26,258 nt of DNA from assembly GCF_042767895.1 (NCBI RefSeq), contig NC_091557.1:32888671-32914928 (forward strand), in the 5' to 3' direction. A program made the translations under genes and the position numbers. Below the pieces are notes generated by a model. It was not told where the DNA came from. It searched no databases and saw only the letters and a program-made list of their open reading frames with translations. This document shows positions 1-8,765 of the stretch, in pieces. The stretch is from Penaeus vannamei (Eukaryota; Arthropoda; Malacostraca; Decapoda; Penaeidae). Numbering within the stretch: position 1 is the stretch's first letter; every line of letters starts with the position of its first letter.

Positions 1-152
1 TAGACTCGGGTACTCCCAGGCAAAGCACGGTCTTGCCCCCGAGACGGCGAAAGTTTAATCGTTGCATGTCTTTCGGGGCGGAGGAAGCGCCTTCTGAGTC
101 GGGTCTCTGCTGGGAGTGAAATGGTGGCGTTGTTTTCCTAATTTGTTGTTTT

Positions 153-155
<3 letters not shown>

Positions 156-218
<63 letters not shown>

Positions 219-336
219 TGTGTCTGTGTGTGTCTGTGTCTTTGTGTCTGTCTGCCTGTCTGTGTATGTGTGTGTGTGTGTGATTGTGTGTGTGTGTGTA
301 TGTGTCTGTCTTTGTCTGTGTCTGTATCTGCTTATG
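156..336. repeat. (TG)n compound microsatellite
   Basis: An essentially pure TG run covers 156-217. It then degrades into TG interspersed with TCTG and TATG units up to about 336. The two 70-82 aa open frames here are alternating Cys-Val translations of the repeat and are not genes. Confidence 0.97.
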
Positions 337-540
337 TTTGTGTACGCGTCCAGAGGCAGACAGACAGAGTGAATGAGGGTGAGGATGAGTCTTCAGTTAG
401 ATAGCTGATTATTAATGGTCTTCAGTCTATTTCCTAAATCTTTGTTGTGTTTGTTTCCCTTTGCATATTTGGATGATATATTTGTCCTCTTGATTATGTT
501 ATAATTTTGTTGAGGTAAATATTTGCTTATGATGTACTTT

Positions 541-610
541 GTTTACATATTTTGATAATAGTTTACTTATTTTGATAATTATATCTTACGTTTACATATT
601 CTAATAAGAG
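541..610. repeat. Three-copy AT-rich tandem repeat with forkhead-like motifs
   Basis: Three degenerate copies of a unit starting GTTTAC(A/T)TATT begin at 541, 561 and 590. Each carries TTTGATAAT or a derivative (TTCTAATAAG in the last). NGTTTAC resembles the reverse complement of the forkhead core GTAAACA. The third copy supplies a CTAAT branch-point-like sequence about 30 bp upstream of the acceptor at 633. The flanking DNA from 337 to 540 is AT-rich and holds nothing else recognisable. Confidence 0.6.
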
Positions 611-694
611 TTATCTTATTATTTTCTTTACAGGTAAGTACACAAAGCAGCTGGTCAGACACACACAATTGAAAGTGAGATTGCTGCGGTGAGT
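601..694 (+). other. Candidate recursive splice site (ratchet point) with 55-nt downstream cryptic exon
   Basis: A pyrimidine-rich stretch ending TTTACAG (AG at 632-633) is followed with no gap by GTAAGTAC (634-641), so a 3' splice site and a near-perfect 5' splice site share one junction. A branch-point-like CTAAT lies at 601-605. A second donor, GTGAGT, starts at 689 and delimits a possible 55-nt exon, 634-688. That exon is open in only one frame, giving KYTKQLVRHTQLKVRLLR after a split codon; the other two frames stop. The arrangement matches recursive splice sites known from long introns of Drosophila and vertebrates, where a downstream donor defines an RS-exon. The alternative is an ordinary short coding exon whose sequence happens to begin with GTAAGT. 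The peptide is not recognised. Confidence 0.5.
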
Positions 695-724
695 ACAAAG
701 GTTTAGATTATGTTTAAACGAACG

Positions 725-753
725 GACAGACAGACAGACAGACAGACAGACAG
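725..753. repeat. (GACA)n microsatellite
   Basis: About seven GACA units are followed by two GACGG units. Smaller GACAGGCA variants continue to about 805. Confidence 0.9.
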
Positions 754-926
754 GACGGGACGGGACTGGTAGACACACACATTGACTGACGGACAGGCAG
801 GCAGACATTAAATAGTCATGTCGATTTTTGGTATACAACCAATTTAATGAAACCCAATAATTTTAAATACATTGTTTAATGACATTGCAGATATTTAGTG
901 GTTACTTCAAACTTTTCGCGATTCCA

Positions 927-1258
927 CTGTCCCCTTCTCCCCCTCCGCACCTCGACCCTCCCACCTCCCACCCACAACCCACCCACAGCCCACCAATCCC
1001 TCATAATTCCCGTTGTAATGCAGCCCCCTCCCCTCCCCCTTACCCCCTCCTGCAATTCTAGTTCCCCACATACCCTCCCTCAACCCTAACCTTCTCCCCC
1101 ACCCTCAGCCTTCTATCCTTCCCCTCCTCCAACCCAGTCCAACCTCTGCCCCATCCTTCCTAACCCACTCCCCCTTCCCCACTTCCCCCTTCCTCACTTC
1201 CCCCTTTCCAAACTTCCCCTCCCCCTCCCATAACCCAGCCCACCTGCCCCGTCCCCCA
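927..1258. repeat. C-rich pyrimidine tract
   Basis: This low-complexity + strand sequence is dominated by CCCT, CCCA and CTTCCCC words, including a CACTTCCCC unit repeated several times at 1165-1220. Open frames on both strands here have strongly biased Pro/Ser or Gly/Arg composition and are not credible genes. Related CCCGTNGTNATGCAG words occur at either edge (about 1011 and 1265) and again at about 1314. Confidence 0.85.
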
Positions 1259-1384
1259 TTATCCCCGTAGTGATGCAGGTCCGGGGATATGATGAGTTTA
1301 ATTAAAAAGTTTTCCCGTCGGTGCTGCAGGTCCGACGTCCCGGAATCCATGAGAGAAATTTGGGGCCGGGGTTGCGCTCGTTTT

Positions 1385-1620
1385 TAATGATTGTGCGCCT
1401 TATTGTTATTGTCATTATTGTTGTTGTTGTTATCATTATTGTTATTATTATTATTATTATCATCATCATTGTTGTTGTTGCTATTATTGTAATTTCCGTC
1501 GTCATCATTATAAGTAGTATTAGAAGAAGCAGTAATAATAATAACTGTTCTTCTTATCGGTGCTATTGATATAATGTTGTTATTAGTGTTGTTATTATCA
1601 TCATTGTTATTTTACTAATA
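1385..1620. repeat. Imperfect ATT/GTT trinucleotide repeat
   Basis: Degenerate ATT, GTT and ATC triplets run through the interval, interrupted near 1500-1560 by more complex sequence. The Ile/Val-only translations on + and Ile/Thr on - are repeat artefacts. Confidence 0.85.
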
Positions 1621-1764
1621 CTATTACTACTACTACTGCTGCTACTGCTACTACTACTGCTACTATTACTGCTACTACTACTGCTACTACTACTGCTACT
1701 ACTACTGCTACTACTACTGCCACTACTACTGCCACTATTACTGCTACTACTACCACGGCTACTC

Positions 1765-1850
<86 letters not shown>

Positions 1851-1905
1851 GCTGCTACTGCTACAACTATTGCTACTACTGCTGCAGCTACTACAACCTA
1901 CTACT
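1621..1905. repeat. CTA/CTG trinucleotide array with a pure CTG run
   Basis: About 280 bp of CTA and CTG triplets in mixed order. Pure CTA occupies about 1767-1797 and an uninterrupted run of about 15 CTG units occupies 1798-1843. The array decays into CTA/CAA triplets by about 1905. The pure CTG block suggests recent slippage inside an older CTA array. Confidence 0.95.
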
Positions 1906-2960
1906 ACGTCTATTACTAATACTGGTATTTTCTCTTTGTCTATCTACTCTCTTTCACTCTCACTATTTTCTCGCCTACAAACTTGTCATTTAAATTGTTA
2001 CTATGTGTGTTCAATCTACCTGTCAATATACCTTGCCACTCCCTCCATCTAACCATCCATCCACCTGTCCATCTCATTCCGTAGGTTTATCACCGTACCT
2101 CCGTCTATTTCGTCAACAGTCTATCAAAACACACATGCCTCCAGTTCCTCTTTATTTTTACAAGCAAATACACAACGTAATGAATAAGAAGGCAAAAAGC
2201 AAATCTTTTGTTGCCGTGCATTGCAATGCCAAGCAACCGAGAAGGCGCATTTATCGAACCGCTTCCAGCCTTCCGCCAGTGGTTGTCAGCGCGGCCACAG
2301 GCTCAGCGGTCGGCGATGGAGGGTCGTTGGTCTCCGTATAATAAGAGCGATGGCGGTCGCGTCGCCGGTAATTGAGTCGCGGTGAATGATTGTTCCGCTC
2401 CGACGGCCGACGAGCGTGGTCGCTGTCGGTCGTGTGGAGGGGAAGGTTGGGGACTTCGCCTGTTTTTGTTGGGATTGGTGTAGTATTTAGGGTTTACGAT
2501 GGGGGTTGTTGTAATGTGTTTGTTATTCTGTTCGATATTATCATTAAAATTAAAGCGTTATTGATGTTATATTTTTATGATAGTTTTATGCACGCTTTTG
2601 TCCGCCCTCGCGTTGACACAGCTCCCCCTTGCTCCCGAAGTCACCCGGGAGCTCTCGACGACGGGAGTACAGCAAGGAAGAGTTTCATGCTGACGGAGCA
2701 AAGTATGCTGCCGTGTTGTCTGTCCGTCACCGCGACGCTAAGGATCCTACGGAGAATAAAGTCACTCAGGTTGATTATGTTAAGAGGAAGTTTGTTTTTG
2801 CAGGCGTGCTTCTTGGCGAGGGAGGGAGTGGTGGGGTAGGGATATTGGTGGGGGAATAAGAGAAAGGAGTGTATATGAAGAGGTGAAGGATAGAAGATGT
2901 GGTGGAGCTGGGGGTGGAGATCGAAATGGCAAGAGAGGAGGAGGAGGAAGATAAAGAGAA
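1906..2960. other. Mostly non-repetitive block with CpG-rich core (about 2205-2460)
   Basis: This is one of the longest complex stretches in the window. The 2205-2460 part is richer in GC and CpG than its surroundings (for example GCGGTCGCGTCGCCGG near 2351). Two frames give natural-looking but unrecognised protein: about 2140-2341 (ending with VVVSAATGSAVGDGGSLVSV) and 2629-2859 (containing EYSKEEFHADGAKYAAVL). Neither has convincing splice signals at both ends, a recognisable domain or supporting context. From 2820 the sequence becomes GGAG-rich. This could be an intronic regulatory block, an unrecognised exon or an old element. Confidence 0.35.
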
Positions 2961-3055
2961 GGAGCAAAAAGGGCAAAGGTACACATCACGGCTACCTTTG
3001 CATAGATAATAAAACATCTGCCCTCTGCCTCGTACCTACATTATAAGCATCGGGA

Positions 3056-3252
3056 ATGCCAGCAGTTGTCATGGCGCGAAGGAAAGAAGCGACGGACCGG
3101 GTAACACTGCCCGCATGGTCGTTCCAGCTCCAAGCAAAGGCCATGTACTCTTTCACTCCCCCGCCCACCTCCACCCCCTCACCCACCGCCCACCCCCTCA
3201 CCCACCGCCCAGGACCGAGGGAAGGGGGAGGGGCGAGTTCCATCGTGGAGGC
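3056..3252 (+). CDS. Speculative first-exon open frame ending at a consensus splice donor
   Basis: The frame opens at an ATG with an in-frame TAA just upstream (3044-3046). It continues for about 65 codons and reaches GTAAGT at 3253, whose TAA would be the first in-frame stop if not spliced. The N-terminal part, including VVMARRKEATDRVTLPAWSF, looks like ordinary protein. The C-terminal part is Pro/Thr-rich and is encoded by a CCACC-type low-complexity tract. No domain is recognised. No TATA box or other promoter was identified, and the upstream acceptor-like AG at 3061-3062 has only a modest pyrimidine tract. A chance open frame is at least as likely. Confidence 0.2.
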
Positions 3253-3258
3253 GTAAGT

Positions 3259-4170
3259 AGACCCAAGGGAGTGGGATTTATATATTGAAGATCCTTTCCG
3301 TATTCCGTGGGCCTGGAACTACTTTTTAAGGGGCGGGGATGAGTGTGGGCTGAAGGAAGGATTGAATAGACGGGCGGGTAGATGGCCCGGATCTTGGGAA
3401 GGATCGTGGGTCTAAGCTAGGCTGGAGTCACTGTTATTATTTTTCAAGATAAAGATTATCGGGCTGTGGTAATGTCTTTAGAAGTATTGGTTGAGGTAGA
3501 CAGACAGACACTCATATCAGTAGATAGATAAAAGTGTGATAGAGCAAAACAAAGCTGGATATATGACCATAATCCATCCATGAGATTTACTGTATATGCG
3601 GAGCGAGCGAGCGAGCGAGCGCGCGTGCATGCAAGTACCGCACATGCCATGAGGACCTCGCTGCATGACTGACACGTTGAAGGGGAACAGTCATGCACGT
3701 GTCCTGGTGACCTTTCACCCTTTGTCATAGCGGGAGGAGTCCATACAAGGATCAACGCTTTTTGCCTTTTGTCGAAATCGTTTATGGTGTTAATAATAGT
3801 GATACGAAAATAAAAGGGTAATGGTAATGGTGTAGGGATAATTTAATTGAAATCAGTATATCATTATCACTATGCTTATGATTTGATAATTATGATTATT
3901 GTAAATCGTTTTGATTGTTATAAAAACGGTATGTTACTGTTATGACCGGTATAATGATTGTGAATGAACCGCGGTGTGTGATAATAGCGAAATTGTGAGG
4001 ACATAGCGATAATAATATAATGATCGTTTTGTTTGAATTGTGATAATTTTAATGTCATTATGTTGTTATTATCATTATAATCATCGTTTTGTTCATAACA
4101 CGTCTATTGTAATAATACTTTAACAATTACATTTTTTTTCCTTTTCCATGATTGAATTTTCCTTGAAGTA
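3259..4170. other. Non-coding stretch, AT-rich from 3780
   Basis: No credible open frame. A short (GAGC)n run lies at about 3599-3622, followed by a CG/TG alternation. From 3780 to 4130 the sequence is AT-rich with many GATAAT, TGATTATT and ATTATCATTA words, typical of decayed ATT-type repeats. Confidence 0.6.
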
Positions 4171-4232
4171 TCATTTATTCTGTGAATGAGGGTCTCACTC
4201 CACACAATACCTTTCTGATAATTAGGGTCGCA

Positions 4233-4305
4233 TTGATAGCTCTATCAACAGAATTGTTTTGATAGAACCAATTACAAAATGGCGGGCGTCGGGAGAGCCA
4301 TTTTG
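4233..4305. promoter_or_regulatory. GATA palindrome plus inverted pair of YY1-like motifs
   Basis: TTGATAG-CT-CTATCAA at 4233-4248 is an exact inverted repeat carrying divergent GATA cores; another TTTGATAG follows at about 4258. At 4275-4283 CAAAATGGC is matched exactly by its reverse complement GCCATTTTG at 4297-4305, across a 13-bp spacer. CAAAATGGCGG resembles the known YY1/Pho recognition sequence. Presence of the motifs is directly seen; regulatory function is inferred. Confidence 0.35.
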
Positions 4306-4429
4306 AATGATGATGATGACGGTGGCGGTGATGATGATGTGGGATGGGACGCGGGACGGGGGTGTTGGGACACGAGTATGTTTGATTGATTTGAGGGAGC
4401 ACGGGATTGAAGAAGAGAGAGTAATTCGT

Positions 4430-4790
4430 TTTTTTTTATTTTATTTATTTATTTATTTTTTTATTGAATCATCATTTGATATATATGTATATATACGTGA
4501 TATATATATTATATATACGTGATATATATATGTATATATACGTGATATATATATGTATATATACGTGATATATATATGTATATATACGTGTATATATATG
4601 TAGATATACGTATGTATTTATATGTATGTATACGTGTATATATGTGTATATATACGTGTATATATATGTATATATAAGTGTGCATATATATATATGTATA
4701 TATATGTGTGTGTATATATATGTATATATATGTATGTATGTATATATATATGTATGTATATAGATATGTATATAAGCTAATATAAACAAA
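4430..4790. repeat. AT-rich array with 23-bp TATA/CGTG minisatellite
   Basis: It begins with TTTA repeats (about 4433-4462), then alternating TA/GTA sequence. The word CGTG recurs at 4496, 4518, 4541, 4564 and 4587, spacing 22-23 bp, giving a unit of CGTGATATATATATGTATATATA type. It decays into TGTATATA repeats by 4770. The 150-aa minus frame rich in Tyr, Ile and His is a repeat translation. Confidence 0.93.
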
Positions 4791-5010
4791 TGAATTACTT
4801 GACAGCGCAAGCGGACGCCCTTTGTCGCACGAGATGAAGCTTGCAACTGGATCCGCAATTCTCCAGAGGCGCGAGACGTGTTTATTCGCTGCATTGCAAG
4901 GCCCTGCTCGGGTGGCCCGTGCAAGGGTGTCGCTGTCGATGTTTATATTGCAGTTTTAGTTTGTTTTCTTCTTTTTCGTCTTTGTAATATCGGCTTCGTT
5001 CTTCGTCATC
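4791..5010. other. Short unique island
   Basis: Moderate-GC non-repetitive DNA lies between two repeat arrays. A + frame from 4878 gives MFIRCIARPCSGGPCKGVAV before running into Leu/Phe- and His-rich repeat translation. No splice or domain evidence supports a gene. Confidence 0.4.
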
Positions 5011-5017
5011 GTTATCA

Positions 5018-5165
5018 CCAATCACTACCATCATCACCATCATCACCAATCATCATTATCTTCTTCCCCCTCCTCTTCTTCCTCTTCCTCCTCCACTCCA
5101 TCATCATCAGTCATCATCACCATCGCCATCGTCGCCATCATCTTCATTATCAGCATTATCATATT
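5018..5165. repeat. Imperfect CAT/ATC trinucleotide repeat
   Basis: ATCACC, CATCAT and CCATCG triplets are mixed with a TTCCTC pyrimidine insert at about 5063-5095. Confidence 0.85.
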
Positions 5166-5365
5166 GTTTTTTTATGTTCTTATTTCTGTGAAATATTTGC
5201 GAAAACCAAGGAAAAGGCAAAGAAAAAGAGATGAAAAGAAAATCGCCGCCTCCTTCGAAATCTTTTCCGAGCGAACCCGAAGACGCAACGAACCTTAATT
5301 CCTCCTGTCAGCCGCTGATTATTTGCTTGATCGTTTATACTTCTCAATTAAGGCAATCTTCAATA
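5166..5365. other. Unique island
   Basis: A + frame from 5231 begins MKRKSPPPSKSFPSEPEDAT, which looks protein-like, but it continues into the pyrimidine tract at 5366 with no splice donor that I can support. No call is made. Confidence 0.35.
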
Positions 5366-5930
5366 TACCCCCCCCCCCCGTCCTTCCTCCATGTCCCCCT
5401 TTCCCCATCATCCGTTTCTCACCCCTCCCTCCTTTCTTGTCAACCTCCTTGTTATTGCTCCCTTCCCCTCGGTCTCTCTCTTGTTTCCCTTCTTTTGTTG
5501 TTTTCCTCTTTCTTTTTTTCTCCCTCTTCTCCTGTGTCCTCTTCTTTGTTTTTTCCCTCTTCCTTATCTCTTCTTCTCTGTATCCTCTCTCTTCCCACCT
5601 CTTCCCTTGTCTATTTCCTCGCTATTCTCCCTCTTTCTTCTTTATTTTCCCCCTCCTCCCCATCTTCTCCTCTCTGTTTCCTCTCTTTTCCCACTCTCCT
5701 TCTCTCTCTGTTTCCTCTCTCTTCCCACTCTCCTTTTTTTACTGTTTTCTCTCTCTTCCCACTCTCCTTTTTTACTGTTTTCTCTCTCTTCCCCCTCTCT
5801 CTTCCCACTCCTTTTTTTACTGTTTCCTCTCTCTTCTCCCTCTCCTCTACCCCATCTCCCCACTCCTCTCCTCTTCACCTCCTCCGCCTCGCATCCTCTT
5901 CGCGTCTCCCCCATCTCCCCATTCTTGATT
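5366..5930. repeat. Pyrimidine tract containing a 34-bp minisatellite
   Basis: More than 550 bp of almost pure C/T on the + strand. Between about 5670 and 5835 a unit containing CTCTCTTCCCACTCTCC followed by a T-run and CTGTTT recurs; CCACTC occurs at 5691, 5725, 5759 and 5805 (spacings 34, 34, 46). All three + frames are open for about 200 codons because stops need purines, so the long frames are not genes. Confidence 0.92.
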
Positions 5931-5987
5931 AATCAGAGCCAACTGCCATCTGCTCCATTTCTCACTGATTAGAGCTTGAAACGGAGG

Positions 5988-6003
5988 CCCCCCCCCCCCC
6001 CCC
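5988..6003. repeat. Poly-C run (16 C)
   Basis: Uninterrupted 16-base homopolymer, flanked downstream by further C-rich sequence to about 6072. Confidence 0.97.
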
Positions 6004-6279
6004 TCTTGCCCCTTCTCCCCACACCCACCCACCCTCGCTATGGGTTCTCCCCCTCCCCTCCCCCTCCCCTTCTTGAGTCACTAACTGATGTCATTTCCAT
6101 TTTTCGGTCCGGATGGCACTTGCTTGCGTATCATGTCATTTCCCTTTTTATAGCTTGAATCGGGTCCTGCTCGGTGAAAGAGTGCAATGAACGTTTTGTG
6201 CGTGTTTAGTCGGATAATTTTTTCTGCCTTATTTTTGTTTCTTTTTTTTATCTGGTAGCTCTTGCTATTTTTCTATTTT

Positions 6280-6720
<441 letters not shown>

Positions 6721-6804
6721 TCGCTTTACTCATCCCCTCCCCTACCCACCCCATACTCATCCTTTCCATGGTGGCGCCATGAATCTTCTCTTGTATTCAG
6801 TCTC

Positions 6805-6903
6805 ACACTCATCCTTCCCCAAGTCCGCCCTGACTCATCTAACTCATACCCTATGCACCCTCTCACCCATCCTGCCTTAAGTCCGCCCTGACTCACCTAC
6901 TTA
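6805..6903. repeat. Two-copy 58-bp tandem repeat
   Basis: The word AAGTCCGCCCTGACTCA occurs at 6821 and 6879, offset 58 bp, with similar flanks (CATCC upstream, CTA and TACTCA-like words downstream). The copies are diverged outside the core. Confidence 0.75.
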
Positions 6904-7105
6904 CTCAAACTCACTCGTTTTACAATATTGCAGTCTCTAGGAGAGTCTGTCCTTGCAGCTTTTCCCCTGTTTATTTTAGATTTTTGAAATCTTTATTATT
7001 GATAATAATGTTATTGTTATTTATCATCACCGTCATTCATTATCATTACCACCATTATCATCAATCAACATTTCTGGTTTTGCTTTCTTTCGACCGAAGA
7101 TGCAG

Positions 7106-7275
7106 GGAGTGAGCAAGGCATTCCCTGATTGCGTTACGTCGAGTGCTGGGAGGGAGGCAGTCCACGCCAAGCGGTGGTCATGGGTGGGGGTGGGGGTGGG
7201 GGTGGGGGGAAGCTGCAATTTTCTGGGATGGCGACGCGTCCACTTGACCTCTATGGCTTTGCTTTTTTGGGAAAG
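7106..7275 (+). CDS. Weak internal-exon candidate
   Basis: An acceptor-like ATGCAG (AG 7104-7105), preceded by a TTTCTGG/TTTTGCTTTCTTTC pyrimidine stretch, opens a frame of 56 complete codons. It reaches the donor AAG|GTGAGG at 7275/7276, where unspliced reading would stop at once. The translation starts GVSKAFPDCVTSSAGREAVH and includes a Val-Gly run encoded by the GGGGGT repeat. No domain is recognised. A frame of this length can be open by chance, and the embedded G-rich repeat argues against conserved coding function. Confidence 0.15.
7181..7210 (+). repeat. (GGGGGT)n with G-quadruplex potential
   Basis: Five G-runs of 3-6 bases are separated by single T residues, satisfying the standard four-run G-quadruplex pattern with one-base loops on the + strand. 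Confidence 0.85.
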
Positions 7276-7849
7276 GTGAGGGTGGGTGTGTGATTGAGAG
7301 AGAGAGTCTGCGTGAGAGAGGGAGAGGGAAATGGAGGGGGGAGGGGTGGAATCGGTTGAAAGGGGGAGAGAAGGAGAGATGGGAAAGGCCAAACAGAAGC
7401 GGGAGGGAAGAGACCGACAGGCAGACATATTTTGTGAATTAAATATTAGAATAGAAAGGAAACAACGGACAACATTTTTGCCTTTGCACGCATTGCAAAA
7501 CACGCCGTCGACATTATTTGATTGCCTAGCTTGCCATGTGCATGAATCTAGTTCCGCCTTTGCCGTTTTTGTTTTGTTTTTGTGCCTCAGTTATTATATT
7601 TTTCTGTGCCAAGTTTGTGGTCAAGCAACATTGCGGAGTCAGTGGGGCGTGAACGGGGTGATGTGTTGTGCGAGGCTGCGCTGAAAGTTGCACTCACCGT
7701 TGCCCTGATAACAACTTTACTGGAGGCTTTTTATGCTTTTTGTTTTTGTTTGTATTTTTGCTCTTTGCGGATGGGTTTGGGGCGTTTGCTGTGGTAGGCC
7801 TACTCGTGTGTTTACAAGTTTGATGTTTTATCTTTATTAGTGTTATTAC
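7276..7849. other. Purine-rich then unique sequence
   Basis: 7276-7410 is GA/GGGA-rich. 7420-7849 is complex sequence with no recognisable gene. A donor-like GTGAGT on the minus strand at about 7690 has no pyrimidine-rich acceptor upstream of it. Confidence 0.5.
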
Positions 7850-7856
7850 TATTATA

Positions 7857-7945
<89 letters not shown>

Positions 7946-7965
7946 TATTGCTATTATTATCACTA

Positions 7966-8048
<83 letters not shown>

Positions 8049-8245
8049 GTTATTGTTATTATTTATTTTTATTATTAATAATGTTATTGTTTTTGTTATT
8101 ATTACTGTTGTTATTGTTATTTTTGTTAATATTACCATTGTTATTACTATTATTGTTACTGTTATTATTATTATTGTTGTTGTTAGTAGTAGTATTGTTA
8201 TTATTATTATTATTGTTATTATTATTGTTATTATTATTATTATTA

Positions 8246-8298
<53 letters not shown>

Positions 8299-8348
8299 GT
8301 TATTATTAATGCTATTATTATTATTATTATTGTTATTATTATTAATGC

Positions 8349-8394
<46 letters not shown>

Positions 8395-8435
8395 ATTATT
8401 ATTATCATAATTATTACTTTGTTAATTTTATTATT
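7850..8435. repeat. Long (ATT)n microsatellite
   Basis: About 580 bp of ATT triplets. Purest blocks are about 7856-7940 and 7968-8048; the rest is interrupted by GTT, ACT and AAT variants. Ile, Leu or Asn homopolymer frames on both strands are artefacts. Confidence 0.97.
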
Positions 8436-8685
8436 ACCTTCGCCAACGAGGGTATGTTTTGTAGCGTCGGATAGTTGGTTGGCAGGATAATTCAGAAAGT
8501 TATGAAGATTCTTATGAGTTTTACCAGTGTGTCTTAGCCCAACTTAGATGCCATTATGGTGGTGATCGGAATCATGATCCGGATTCAGGATTTTTTAATG
8601 TTATTCTTCAAGTGTGGTTATTTTTATTGCTTTTATGACCCCATTGCCTTGGCGGAGGTATGCACTCCCTGGATGCTTCTAGTTA
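8436..8685. mobile_element. Short dispersed element bounded by imperfect inverted ends
   Basis: ACCTTCGCCAA at 8436-8446 and TTGGCGGAGGT at 8649-8659 are inverted copies (10 of 11 positions). Internal words such as CCCAACTTAGATGCCATTA, GGTGGTGATCGGAATCATGA and GATCCGGATTCAGGATTTTT, and a tail ATGCACTCCCTGGATGCTTCTAGT, match from memory a non-coding repeat dispersed in many aquatic invertebrate genomes. It codes for nothing, so a non-autonomous (MITE-like) element or conserved repeat relic is the best description. It lies directly against the ATT array on one side and a CTA/CAA array on the other. No target-site duplication could be established in the repetitive flanks. Confidence 0.6.
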
Positions 8686-8689
8686 TTGC

Positions 8690-8765
8690 AACTACAACTA
8701 CAACAACAACTACTTCTATACTACTACTACTACTGTTACTACGACGACTACTACTACTAACTACT
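8690..8765. repeat. CAA/CTA trinucleotide repeat
   Basis: Degenerate ACAACTACAACAACAACTAC followed by ACTACTACTACTACTGTTACTACGACG-type triplets. Confidence 0.85.

Noticed and set aside
1621..1905. CRISPR-like array
   Set aside because: Regular triplets without spacers; it is a trinucleotide microsatellite. No repeat-spacer structure occurs anywhere in the window.
4472..4924. 150-codon minus frame rich in Tyr, Ile and His
   Set aside because: Translation of the TATA/GTATA minisatellite.
5231..5972. Three overlapping + frames of about 190-230 codons
   Set aside because: A pyrimidine tract cannot form stop codons on the + strand, so open frames are automatic. Composition is Ser, Leu, Pro, Phe only.
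7680..7740. Minus-strand donor GTGAGT at about 7690
   Set aside because: The upstream acceptor candidate lies in A-rich DNA on that strand; no pyrimidine tract.
7812..8490. Long Ile, Leu or Asn frames on both strands
   Set aside because: Translations of the ATT microsatellite.
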